DNA of 64,000 nucleotides from Streptomyces sp. CCM_MD2014 (GTDB taxonomy: Bacteria; Actinomycetota; Actinomycetes; Streptomycetales; Streptomycetaceae): NCBI RefSeq assembly GCF_000772045.1, contig NZ_CP009754.1, positions 6,448,001-6,512,000 on the forward strand. Reading direction: 5' to 3'. Of the stretch, positions 49,222 to 56,737 are shown one piece after another. The notes beneath the pieces are model-generated. The model was not told the origin of the DNA. It ran no database searches and worked only from the letters and a program-made list of their open reading frames with translations. The translations under genes and the position numbers were made by a program. Position 1 is the first letter of the stretch. Each line of letters opens with the position of its first letter.

Positions 49222-50316
49222 GTGCATGTCGTACTCGCCGGCGGAGGAACCGCGGGCCACATCGAGCCCGCGCTCGCCCTCGCGGACGCCCTGCGCAGGC
49301 AGGATCCGACCGTGGGGATCACGGCCCTGGGCACGGAACGCGGCCTGGAGACCCGCCTGGTGCCCGAGCGCGGATACGAGCTGGCGCTGATCCCGGCCGT
49401 ACCGCTGCCCCGCAAGCCCACCCCCGAGCTGATCACCGTCCCGGGCCGGCTGCGCGGCACCATCAAGGCCACCGAGCAGATCCTGGAGCGCACCAAGGCG
49501 GACGCGGTCGTCGGCTTCGGCGGCTACGTCGCGCTGCCCGGCTACCTCGCGGCCAAGCGGCTCGGCGTGCCGATCATCGTTCACGAGGCCAACGCCCGCC
49601 CCGGACTGGCCAACAAGATCGGCTCGCGCTACGCCGCGCAGGTCGCCGTCTCCACTCCCGACAGCAAGCTGCGCAACTCCCGCTACATCGGCATCCCGCT
49701 GCGCCGCTCCATCGCCACCCTCGACCGGGCCGCCGCCCGGCCCGAGGCCCGCGCCATGTTCGGGCTCGACCCCAACCTGCCGACGCTGCTGGTCACCGGC
49801 GGCTCGCAGGGCGCCCGCCGCCTCAACGAGGTGATCCAGCAGGTCGCGCCGTGGCTCCAGCAGGCCGGGATCCAGATCCTGCACGCGGTCGGTCCCAAGA
49901 ACGAACTGCCGCAGGTCCACCAGATGCCGGGGATGCCCCCGTACATCCCGGTAAGTTATCTGGACCGGATGGACCTCGCGTACGCCGCCGCCGACATGAT
50001 GCTCTGCCGCGCGGGCGCGATGACCGTCGCCGAACTCTCCGCCGTCGGGCTCCCGGCCGCCTACGTCCCGCTGCCCATCGGCAACGGCGAACAGCGGCTC
50101 AACGCCCAGCCGGTGGTCAAGGCCGGCGGCGGACTGCTGGTCGACGACGCGGACCTCACGCCCGAGTGGCTCCAGCAGAACGTCCTGCCCGTGCTGGCCG
50201 ACCCGCACCGGCTGTACGAGATGTCCCGCGCCGCCGCCGAGTTCGGCCGCCGGGACGCCGACGACCTCCTCGTCGGCATGGTGTACGAGGCGATCGCCGC
50301 CCGTGCGCACCGCTAG
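49222..50316 (+). CDS. murG: Lipid II synthase, GlcNAc transferase MurG
   Basis: This 364-residue peripheral membrane enzyme transfers GlcNAc from UDP-GlcNAc to lipid I. Signatures are LAGGGTAGHIEPALALA at residue 5, GFGGYVALPGYLAA near 95, VTGGSQGARRLNE near 190 and CRAGAMTVAELSAVGLPAAYVPLP near 255. The GTG lies seven bases after ftsW, with GGAGAGCGG upstream. The length matches the family. Confidence 0.97.
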   Translation: MHVVLAGGGTAGHIEPALALADALRRQDPTVGITALGTERGLETRLVPERGYELALIPAVPLPRKPTPELITVPGRLRGTIKATEQILERTKADAVVGFGGYVALPGYLAAKRLGVPIIVHEANARPGLANKIGSRYAAQVAVSTPDSKLRNSRYIGIPLRRSIATLDRAAARPEARAMFGLDPNLPTLLVTGGSQGARRLNEVIQQVAPWLQQAGIQILHAVGPKNELPQVHQMPGMPPYIPVSYLDRMDLAYAAADMMLCRAGAMTVAELSAVGLPAAYVPLPIGNGEQRLNAQPVVKAGGGLLVDDADLTPEWLQQNVLPVLADPHRLYEMSRAAAEFGRRDADDLLVGMVYEAIAARAHR

Positions 50317-50339
50317 ACACTGACGGAAGGCAGGGGAGC

Positions 50340-51134
50340 GTGGCCGGACCGACCACCGCCGAGCGGGGTGCACGCCAGCAGGAGTCGTCCGGCCCGCCCC
50401 GCGCGCGCCGCTTCCGCCCGCCCCGCCTTCGTACGATCATCATCCTCGCCGTGGCGCTCGTGCTCGTCGCCGGCGGCACCGTCTGGGTGCTCTACGGCTC
50501 CAACTGGACGCGCCTGGAAGACGTGTCGGTCGAGGGGACCCGGGTCCTGACCCCCGCGCAGGTCCGGGAGGCGGCCGACGTCCCGGTCGGGGACCCGCTG
50601 GTCTCGGTCGACACGGAAGCGGTCGAGGCCCGACTGCGCCGGAAATTGCCGCGCATTGACGAGGTCGAGGTGGAGCGTTCCTGGCCGCACGGAATCGGGC
50701 TGAAAGTGACGGAGCGTACTCCGGTCCTGATTGTGCAAAAGGGCGAAAAGTTCGTGGAAGTGGACGATGAAGGCGTCCGTTTCGCCACGGTTTCCCGTGC
50801 TCCGAAAGGCGTGCCCGAGCTGGAATTGGAGCCCGTCCGCTCCGGTTCCGCAGCGGCGAGCCTGCGCCGCTTCGGCGACGACCGCCTGGTGCGCGAGGCG
50901 GTACGGGTGGCCGGCCGGCTCCCGGACCGGGTCGCCCGGGACACACGGGTCGTCAAGGTCCGTTCCTACGACGACATCTCGCTGGAGCTGAGCGGGGAGC
51001 GGACCGTGTCGTGGGGGAGTGGTGAGCAGGGTGTGCGCAAGGCGCGCGCGCTCACCGCGCTCATGAAAGCGACGCCCGACGCGCGGCACTTCGACGTCAG
51101 TGTTCCCACCGCCCCGGCGTCATCCGGGAGTTGA
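50340..51134 (+). CDS. ftsQ: Cell division protein FtsQ/DivIB
   Basis: This 264-residue bitopic divisome protein has a basic cytoplasmic tail, one transmembrane helix (IIILAVALVLVAGGTVWVL, about residues 32-52) and an extracellular POTRA domain (LEDVSVEGTRVLTPAQVREA) followed by the FtsQ domain. The GTG has an AGGGGAG-like site. Positions 50641-50860 have about 30 per cent A/T third positions, high for this genome. In S. coelicolor one of the ftsZ promoters lies inside ftsQ, which could explain the constraint. Confidence 0.95.
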   Translation: MAGPTTAERGARQQESSGPPRARRFRPPRLRTIIILAVALVLVAGGTVWVLYGSNWTRLEDVSVEGTRVLTPAQVREAADVPVGDPLVSVDTEAVEARLRRKLPRIDEVEVERSWPHGIGLKVTERTPVLIVQKGEKFVEVDDEGVRFATVSRAPKGVPELELEPVRSGSAAASLRRFGDDRLVREAVRVAGRLPDRVARDTRVVKVRSYDDISLELSGERTVSWGSGEQGVRKARALTALMKATPDARHFDVSVPTAPASSGS

Positions 51135-51162
51135 CGGGTATACGCGCAGGCCAGCACCCTGG

Positions 51163-51193
51163 TTGGGCGGCGCTACGGCTGATCACATAGGGT
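51163..51193 (+). promoter_or_regulatory. Candidate upstream ftsZ promoter
   Basis: TTGGGC (51163-51168), a 19-base spacer and TAGGGT (51188-51193) precede the short frame at 51218. Transcripts from here would include that frame. Confidence 0.4.
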
Positions 51194-51217
51194 GAAAAGA
51201 AAAACGGGAGGTTCGGC

Positions 51218-51292
51218 GTGTTCGTTGAACGTGCGCCACTTGTCGACTTAGTGTCCTGTTCGGAAGAGTCCAAGGAACAGACACACTGGTAA
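51218..51292 (+). CDS. Candidate 24-codon leader ORF upstream of ftsZ, with a TTA codon
   Basis: A GTG six bases after GGGAGG opens a 24-codon frame, starting VFVERAPLVDLVSC, that ends TAA at 51292. Codon 11 is TTA, the rare Leu codon that needs bldA tRNA. The stop runs straight into the 8-bp inverted repeat. Only about 58 per cent of third positions are G or C, so the frame could be a by-product of the promoters. The ideal ribosome binding site speaks for translation. Confidence 0.4.
   Translation: MFVERAPLVDLVSCSEESKEQTHW
51225..51254 (+). promoter_or_regulatory. ftsZ2p-like: Promoter of ftsZ
   Basis: TTGAAC (51225-51230), an 18-base spacer and TAGTGT (51249-51254) fit a housekeeping-type promoter, with transcription starting near 51261. 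S. coelicolor has a development-controlled ftsZ promoter in this gap, and this is the best candidate. Confidence 0.6.
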
Positions 51293-51315
51293 CCCTAAAC
51301 TTCAGCGTTAGGGTT
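51291..51315. promoter_or_regulatory. AACCCTAA/TTAGGGTT inverted repeat in the ftsZ leader
   Basis: AACCCTAA (51291-51298) and TTAGGGTT (51308-51315) are perfect inverted copies with a nine-base spacer, downstream of the presumed ftsZ promoter and 108 bases before the start codon. It may be an operator or an RNA hairpin. Confidence 0.55.
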
Positions 51316-51422
51316 CGGGTCGGCGCTACGGACCGTCCCAATCGGCATCAGTCGTCGGGTCGCGGGGGCATCAGTGCTTCGGCGGTCGGGCGACACGTAA
51401 CTCGAGGCGAGAGGCCTTCGAC

Positions 51423-52631
51423 GTGGCAGCACCGCAGAACTACCTCGCAGTCATCAAAGTCATCGGTGTCGGCGGCGGTGGTGTCAATGCCATCAACCGG
51501 ATGATCGAGGTCGGTCTCAAGGGCGTCGAGTTCATCGCCATCAACACGGACGCGCAGGCGCTGTTGATGAGCGACGCCGACGTCAAGCTCGACGTCGGCC
51601 GCGAACTCACCCGCGGACTCGGCGCCGGAGCCAACCCGGCCGTCGGCCGCAAGGCCGCCGAGGACCACCGCGAGGAGATCGAGGAGGTCCTCAAGGGGGC
51701 CGACATGGTCTTCGTGACAGCCGGTGAAGGCGGCGGCACCGGCACCGGCGGCGCGCCCGTCGTGGCCAACATCGCCCGCTCGCTGGGCGCCCTCACCATC
51801 GGCGTGGTCACCCGCCCGTTCACCTTCGAGGGACGGCGCCGGGCCAACCAGGCCGAGGACGGCATCGCGGAACTCCGCGAAGAGGTCGACACCCTCATCG
51901 TCATTCCCAACGACCGGCTGCTGTCCATCTCGGACCGCCAGGTCAGCGTGCTCGACGCGTTCAAGTCCGCCGACCAGGTGCTGCTCTCCGGTGTGCAGGG
52001 CATCACCGACCTCATCACCACCCCCGGCCTGATCAACCTGGACTTCGCCGACGTGAAGTCGGTCATGTCCGAGGCCGGTTCGGCCCTCATGGGCATCGGC
52101 TCGGCCCGCGGCGACGACCGCGCGGTGGCCGCGGCCGAGATGGCGATCTCCTCCCCGCTGCTCGAGGCGTCCATCGACGGCGCCCGGGGCGTCCTGCTCT
52201 CCATCTCCGGCGGCTCCGACCTCGGCCTGTTCGAGATCAACGAGGCCGCCCAGCTGGTCAGCGAGGCCGCCCACCCCGAGGCCAACATCATCTTCGGCGC
52301 GGTCATCGACGACGCCCTCGGCGACGAGGTGCGGGTCACCGTGATCGCGGCGGGCTTCGACGGGGGCCAGCCGCCCTCCAAGCAGCGGGACAACGTCCTC
52401 GGCGCCTCCTCCCAGGCCAAGCGCGAGGAGCCCGCCCCGGCCCGGCAGCCCGAGAGCCGCCCGTCCTTCGGCTCGCTCGGCAGCGTTAAGCCGAAGGAGG
52501 AGCCCGAGCCGGCACCCGCGCCGGAGCCGGTGAGTGACCTGCCGCCGGTCTCCCCGCCGCCGGTCCCGCCGTCCCGCACCTACTCGGACAGCGCGGCCGA
52601 GGAACTGGACGTGCCGGACTTCCTGAAGTGA
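51423..52631 (+). CDS. ftsZ: Cell division tubulin homologue FtsZ
   Basis: This 402-residue GTPase polymerises into the Z-rings and ladders that place septa. The tubulin signature is GGGTGTGG at residues 103-110, the T7 loop includes NLDFADVKSVM near residue 205, and the conserved C-terminal peptide ELDVPDFLK probably binds SepF. A long Pro/Glu-rich linker precedes it. The GTG follows GAGAGG. Its stop overlaps the ylmD start. Confidence 0.99.
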   Translation: MAAPQNYLAVIKVIGVGGGGVNAINRMIEVGLKGVEFIAINTDAQALLMSDADVKLDVGRELTRGLGAGANPAVGRKAAEDHREEIEEVLKGADMVFVTAGEGGGTGTGGAPVVANIARSLGALTIGVVTRPFTFEGRRRANQAEDGIAELREEVDTLIVIPNDRLLSISDRQVSVLDAFKSADQVLLSGVQGITDLITTPGLINLDFADVKSVMSEAGSALMGIGSARGDDRAVAAAEMAISSPLLEASIDGARGVLLSISGGSDLGLFEINEAAQLVSEAAHPEANIIFGAVIDDALGDEVRVTVIAAGFDGGQPPSKQRDNVLGASSQAKREEPAPARQPESRPSFGSLGSVKPKEEPEPAPAPEPVSDLPPVSPPPVPPSRTYSDSAAEELDVPDFLK

Positions 52632-53356
52632 TAGGACAGCGCGACACCGTGAACGGCGCGCACTTCGGCTTCACCGACCGGTGGGGCGGAGTGAGCGCCG
52701 TTCCGTACGAGGAGCTCAACCTCGGCGGCGCGGTCGGCGACGACCCCGCCGCCGTCACGGCCAACCGGGAGCTGGCGGCCAAGGCGCTGGGCGCCGACCC
52801 GGCCCGGGTGGTCTGGATGAACCAGGTGCACGGCGCCGACGTCGCCGTGGTCGACGCACCCTGGGGGGACCGGCCGGTGCCACGGGTCGACGCCGTCGTC
52901 ACCGCCGAGCGCGGTCTCGCCCTCGCCGTCCTCACCGCCGACTGCGTGCCCGTCCTGCTCGCCGACCCGGTCGCCGGCATCGCCGCCGCGGCCCACGCGG
53001 GCCGGCCCGGACTGGTCGCCGGGGTGGTCCCCGCCGCCGTACGGGCCATGACCGAACTCGGCGCGGACCCCGCCCGGATCGTCGCCCGCACCGGACCCGC
53101 GGTGTGCGGCCGGTGCTACGAGGTGCCCGAGCAGATGCGCGCCGAGGTGGCCGCCGTCGAGCCGGCCGCGCACGCCGACACGAGTTGGGGCACACCGGCC
53201 GTCGACGTGAGCGCCGGAGTGCACGCGCAGCTCGAGCGCCTGGGGGTGCGCGACCGGGCGCAGTCGCCGGTGTGCACCCGGGAGTCGAAGGACCACTTCT
53301 CGTACCGACGCGACCGCACCACCGGGCGGCTCGCGGGCTACGTCTGGCTGGACTGA
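52628..53356 (+). CDS. ylmD: YlmD/PgeF (LACC1-like, multi-copper polyphenol oxidase family)
   Basis: This 242-residue protein belongs to the YfiH/LACC1 family, now known to include purine nucleoside phosphorylase/adenosine deaminase-like enzymes; the older laccase name is doubtful. Zinc ligands are in NQVHGADV, LTADCVPVLLAD and AAAHAGRPG. PgeF in E. coli is thought to limit misincorporation in peptidoglycan precursors, which fits the location. The GTG overlaps the ftsZ stop by four bases, so it is coupled. Confidence 0.9.
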   Translation: MIGQRDTVNGAHFGFTDRWGGVSAVPYEELNLGGAVGDDPAAVTANRELAAKALGADPARVVWMNQVHGADVAVVDAPWGDRPVPRVDAVVTAERGLALAVLTADCVPVLLADPVAGIAAAAHAGRPGLVAGVVPAAVRAMTELGADPARIVARTGPAVCGRCYEVPEQMRAEVAAVEPAAHADTSWGTPAVDVSAGVHAQLERLGVRDRAQSPVCTRESKDHFSYRRDRTTGRLAGYVWLD

Positions 53357-53362
53357 TGGGGC

Positions 53363-54082
53363 ATGACGGACCGTAAGCAGGAACTCGCCGCGAACCTGGC
53401 GAAAGTGGAAGAGCGCATCGCCGCCGCATGTGAGGCTGCGAACCGCCCGCGCGAAGACGTGACCCTCATCGTGGTCACCAAGACCTACCCGGCGGACGAT
53501 GTGCGCATTCTCTCCGAACTGGGGGTGCGTCACGTCGCGGAGAACCGCGACCAGGACGCCGCTCCCAAGGCCGCAGCTTGCTCGGATCTGCCGCTTTCAT
53601 GGCATTTCGTCGGCCAGTTGCAGACCAACAAGGTGCGTTCCGTGGTCGGTTACGCGGACGTCGTGCAGTCCGTGGACCGGGCCAGGCTCGTCACGGCCCT
53701 GTCCAAGGAGGCCGTACGGGCCGGCCGCGAGGTGGGCTGCCTCCTCCAGGTCGCGCTCGACGCGGGGGAGAGCGGACGCGGGGAGCGCGGCGGCGTCTCG
53801 CCCGAAGGAATCGAAGAGTTGGCCGACCTGGTCGCCGGATCGGACGGGCTGAGGTTCGACGGGCTGATGACCGTGGCCCCGCTCACCGGCGAGTACGCCG
53901 GACGCCAACAGGCGGCGTTCGAGCACCTCATGGATTTGTCGACCCGCGTGCGCCGAACCCATCCGGCTGCGAACATGGTCTCCGCAGGAATGAGTGCGGA
54001 CCTCGAACAGGCCGTGGCCGCCGGAGCGACACATGTACGCGTCGGCACTGCGGTACTCGGAGTCCGACCCGTGCTCGGGTAA
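53363..54082 (+). CDS. ylmE: PLP-binding protein YlmE (YggS/PROSC family)
   Basis: This 239-residue PLP-binding protein of the YggS family is thought to help PLP balance, not to be a classical enzyme. The PLP-binding Lys lies in IVVTKTYPADD near residue 40; HFVGQLQTNKV near residue 80 and GMSADLEQAVAAGATHVRVGTA-like sequence at the C-terminus bind the phosphate. It lies seven bases after ylmD. Early codons carry more A/T third positions than usual. Confidence 0.95.
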   Translation: MTDRKQELAANLAKVEERIAAACEAANRPREDVTLIVVTKTYPADDVRILSELGVRHVAENRDQDAAPKAAACSDLPLSWHFVGQLQTNKVRSVVGYADVVQSVDRARLVTALSKEAVRAGREVGCLLQVALDAGESGRGERGGVSPEGIEELADLVAGSDGLRFDGLMTVAPLTGEYAGRQQAAFEHLMDLSTRVRRTHPAANMVSAGMSADLEQAVAAGATHVRVGTAVLGVRPVLG

Positions 54083-54210
54083 CGTCGCCAAGAAGTCGGA
54101 CCACAGCAGAAAATATGGTCATTACCGCCGAAAGGCGGAGGCAACGACCTCGTGGATCGCAGGCACTTGGAGTCGTCGGCAGATCCACCACAGAGCGGAG
54201 GACTCAGAGA

Positions 54211-54852
54211 ATGGCCGGCGCGATGCGCAAGATGGCGGTCTACCTCGGCCTCGTGGAGGACGATGGGTACGACGGCCGGGGCTTCGACCCCGACGACGAC
54301 TTCGAACCCGAGCTGGACCCGGAACCCGAGCGGGATCACCGGCGCCATGAACCGGCGCACCAGTCACATGGTTCACATCAGCCCCAAAGGGACGAAGAGG
54401 TACGAGTCGTCCAACCGCCCGCGCAGCGCGAGCCCATGCCCCGTTCCGCTTCGCTCGCGGCGGAATCGAGTCGTCCGGCGCGCATCGCGCCCGTGGCGTC
54501 CATCACACAAGAACGCGCAAGCCTGGAAAAGAGCGCACCGGTCATCATGCCCAAGGTCGTGTCCGAACGAGAGCCCTACCGGATCACCACGCTTCACCCC
54601 CGGACCTACAACGAGGCCCGTACCATCGGGGAACACTTCCGTGAGGGCACTCCGGTGATCATGAATCTCACTGAGATGGATGACACAGATGCGAAGCGAC
54701 TTGTCGACTTTGCGGCCGGTTTGGTGTTTGGTCTTCACGGCAGTATCGAGCGGGTGACGCAGAAGGTGTTCCTGCTGTCTCCTGCTAACGTCGATGTCAC
54801 GGCGGAGGACAAGGCCCGCATCGCAGAGGGCGGGTTCTTCAACCAGAGCTGA
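54211..54852 (+). CDS. sepF: Cell division protein SepF
   Basis: This 213-residue protein anchors FtsZ to the membrane in bacteria that lack FtsA and ZipA. The N-terminal MAGAMRKMAVYLGL is the amphipathic membrane-binding helix. An acidic, His-rich linker follows. The C-terminal SepF domain (about residues 120-205) binds FtsZ. The ATG at 54211 has GGAG 10 bases upstream; an in-frame ATG 32 codons earlier lacks a site. A TATGGT hexamer at 54114 could be its own promoter -10. Confidence 0.96.
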   Translation: MAGAMRKMAVYLGLVEDDGYDGRGFDPDDDFEPELDPEPERDHRRHEPAHQSHGSHQPQRDEEVRVVQPPAQREPMPRSASLAAESSRPARIAPVASITQERASLEKSAPVIMPKVVSEREPYRITTLHPRTYNEARTIGEHFREGTPVIMNLTEMDDTDAKRLVDFAAGLVFGLHGSIERVTQKVFLLSPANVDVTAEDKARIAEGGFFNQS

Positions 54853-54934
54853 GACGCACCACCGGCAGTGAGCAAGACACACGGATCCGACAACGGGTCC
54901 GAGAGATGGTTCAGGGGAGAGGGAAGCAAGGGTC

Positions 54935-55219
54935 ATGAGCGTGGTCCTGGATGTCGTCTACATCGCGCTGATGTGCTTCCTCATCGTGCTCATCTTCCGG
55001 TTGGTCATGGACTACGTCTTCCAGTTCGCCCGCTCGTGGCAACCCGGCAAGGCGATGGTGGTCGTTCTGGAGGCCACCTACACTGTCACCGATCCACCGC
55101 TGAAGCTTCTGCGGCGGTTCATCCCGCCGCTGCGTCTCGGGGGCGTGGCGCTCGACCTGTCCTTCTTCGTACTGATGATCATCGTCTACATCCTGATCTC
55201 GATCGTGAGCCGGCTGTGA
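54935..55219 (+). CDS. ylmG: YggT-family membrane protein YlmG (SepG)
   Basis: This 94-residue protein has two transmembrane helices (about residues 5-27 and 70-92) and a conserved basic linker containing TDPPLKLLRRFIPPLRLGGVALDLS-type sequence of the YggT family. In S. venezuelae SepG helps set dynamin placement at sporulation septa. AAGGG precedes the ATG. It lies between sepF and divIVA in the usual order. Confidence 0.95.
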   Translation: MSVVLDVVYIALMCFLIVLIFRLVMDYVFQFARSWQPGKAMVVVLEATYTVTDPPLKLLRRFIPPLRLGGVALDLSFFVLMIIVYILISIVSRL

Positions 55220-55284
55220 TCGATGAGAGAGATACGGGCTTGCCGAATGCCGACGACAACGTTGAGGTGAAGAGATGCCGTTGA
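55216..55284 (+). CDS. Candidate 22-codon ORF between ylmG and divIVA
   Basis: A GTG overlapping the ylmG stop (GTGA) opens 22 codons, beginning VIDERDTGLPNADDN, that end TGA inside divIVA. Third-position GC is near 68 per cent. It may be a coupling device or chance. Confidence 0.25.
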   Translation: MIDERDTGLPNADDNVEVKRCR

Positions 55285-56447
55285 CCCCCGAGGACGTGCG
55301 GAACAAGCAGTTCACGACCGTCCGCCTCCGAGAAGGCTATGACGAGGACGAGGTCGATGCCTTCCTCGACGAGGTCGAAGCCGAACTGACCCGACTGCTC
55401 CGCGAGAACGAGGACCTGCGCGCCAAGCTGGCCGCGGCGACGCGCGCGGCCGCGCAGAACCAGCAGAACATGCGCAAGCCTCCGGAACCGCCGCAGGATC
55501 AGCAGCAGCACCAGCAGCAGGGGCCGCCGCAGCAGGGCGGTATGCCGCAGCAGGGCATGCGAGGTCCCGGCGCTCCGGTGCCCGCCGGCATATCGGGCCC
55601 GCCGCAGCAGCAGATGGGTGGCCCCATGGGTGGCCCGCCCCAGCTGCCGAGCGGTGCCCCGCAGCTGCCCGCCGGCCCCGGCGGACAGGGTGGCCCGCAG
55701 GGCCCCGGCCCGATGGGTCAGGGTCCGGGGCCGATGGGCCAGGGCCCGGGTCCGATGCAGGGCCAGATGGGTCCCGGTCCGATGGGCGGCCCCATGGGCG
55801 GCCCGCAGGGTCCCGGTGGTCCCGGCATGCCCGGCCAGGGCGGTCCGGGTGGCGACAGCGCCGCCCGCGTGCTCTCGCTGGCCCAGCAGACCGCCGACCA
55901 GGCGATCGCCGAGGCCCGTTCCGAGGCCAACAAGATCGTCGGCGAGGCGCGTTCGCGTGCCGAGGGTCTGGAGCGGGACGCCCGCGCCAAGGCCGACGCC
56001 CTGGAGCGGGACGCGCAGGAGAAGCACCGCGTCGCGATGGGCTCCCTGGAGTCCGCCCGCGCCACGCTGGAGCGCAAGGTCGAGGACCTGCGCGGCTTCG
56101 AGCGCGAGTACCGCACGCGGCTGAAGTCCTACCTGGAGTCGCAGCTGCGCCAGCTGGAGACGCAGGCGGACGACTCGCTCGCCCCGCCGCGTACGCCCGC
56201 GACGGCGTCTCTGCCGCCGTCCCCGGCGCCCTCGATGGCACCGGCCGGTGCGAGCGCCCCGTCCTACGGCGGCAACCAGTCGATGGGCAGCGGCCCGAGC
56301 CAGTCGGGTCCGTCCTACGGCGGTCAGCAGCAGATGTCGCCGGCGATGACCCAGCCGATGGCGCCGGTGCGGCCGCAGGGGCCGTCGCCGATGGGGCAGG
56401 CGCCTTCGCCGATGCGCGGGTTCCTGATCGACGAGGACGACAACTGA
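55275..56447 (+). CDS. divIVA: Polar growth protein DivIVA
   Basis: This 390-residue coiled-coil protein marks hyphal tips and drives polar growth; it is essential in Streptomyces. The N-terminal lipid-binding DivIVA domain (to about residue 60) has LTPEDVRNKQF and YDEDEVDAFLDEVE. A long Gly/Pro/Gln/Met-rich insert (about residues 70-190) comes next, then a second coiled coil (about 195-295) and a Pro/Ser/Gln tail with a conserved acidic end. AGGTGAAGAG precedes the ATG. It closes the cluster before a strong terminator. Confidence 0.97.
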   Translation: MPLTPEDVRNKQFTTVRLREGYDEDEVDAFLDEVEAELTRLLRENEDLRAKLAAATRAAAQNQQNMRKPPEPPQDQQQHQQQGPPQQGGMPQQGMRGPGAPVPAGISGPPQQQMGGPMGGPPQLPSGAPQLPAGPGGQGGPQGPGPMGQGPGPMGQGPGPMQGQMGPGPMGGPMGGPQGPGGPGMPGQGGPGGDSAARVLSLAQQTADQAIAEARSEANKIVGEARSRAEGLERDARAKADALERDAQEKHRVAMGSLESARATLERKVEDLRGFEREYRTRLKSYLESQLRQLETQADDSLAPPRTPATASLPPSPAPSMAPAGASAPSYGGNQSMGSGPSQSGPSYGGQQQMSPAMTQPMAPVRPQGPSPMGQAPSPMRGFLIDEDDN

Positions 56448-56501
56448 GCTGTGTCGGACTGACGTCCGGTAGGTAGTACGGCGTCGCCGTCGGCAGCGTT
56501 C

Positions 56502-56541
56502 AGGGCGGGCCCCGGGTTTTCCGACCCGGGGCCCGCCCTTT
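56502..56541 (+). terminator. Strong terminator after divIVA
   Basis: AGGGCGGGCCCCGGG pairs perfectly with CCCGGGGCCCGCCCT (15 bp) around an eight-base loop, followed by TT. It ends the long + strand run that begins at rsmH. Confidence 0.9.
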
Positions 56542-56691
56542 GGCGTGCGAGGTTCCAGGTGCGGGGCGTTGCTGTGGGGACGGGTGCGCTGCCCGGCGGT
56601 GCGGGGTGCCTCCCCCAGTGCCTGAACGGCCTGGGAGGTGTCCTGCCGCCCACCCGTGCCGTCCCGCGGCACGACTGCCCGCAGCTACGCG

Positions 56692-56722
56692 GAGGGCCCG
56701 CATGCCGTAGATGCGGGCCCTC
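56692..56722 (-). terminator. Terminator after ileS
   Basis: GAGGGCCCGCAT and ATGCGGGCCCTC form a perfect 12-bp stem with a seven-base loop, 16 bases past the ileS stop codon. Confidence 0.8.
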
Positions 56723-56737
56723 GTTGCCTTCCCTCGG

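Noticed and set aside
54115..54210. Upstream start adding 32 residues to SepF
   Set aside because: It is in frame but has no ribosome binding site and overlaps a promoter-like TATGGT; the start at 54211 matches known SepF proteins.
55480..55850. Repeats in divIVA that look like a direct-repeat array
   Set aside because: They encode Gly/Pro/Met/Gln units in frame; there are no constant repeats with unique spacers, so it is not CRISPR.
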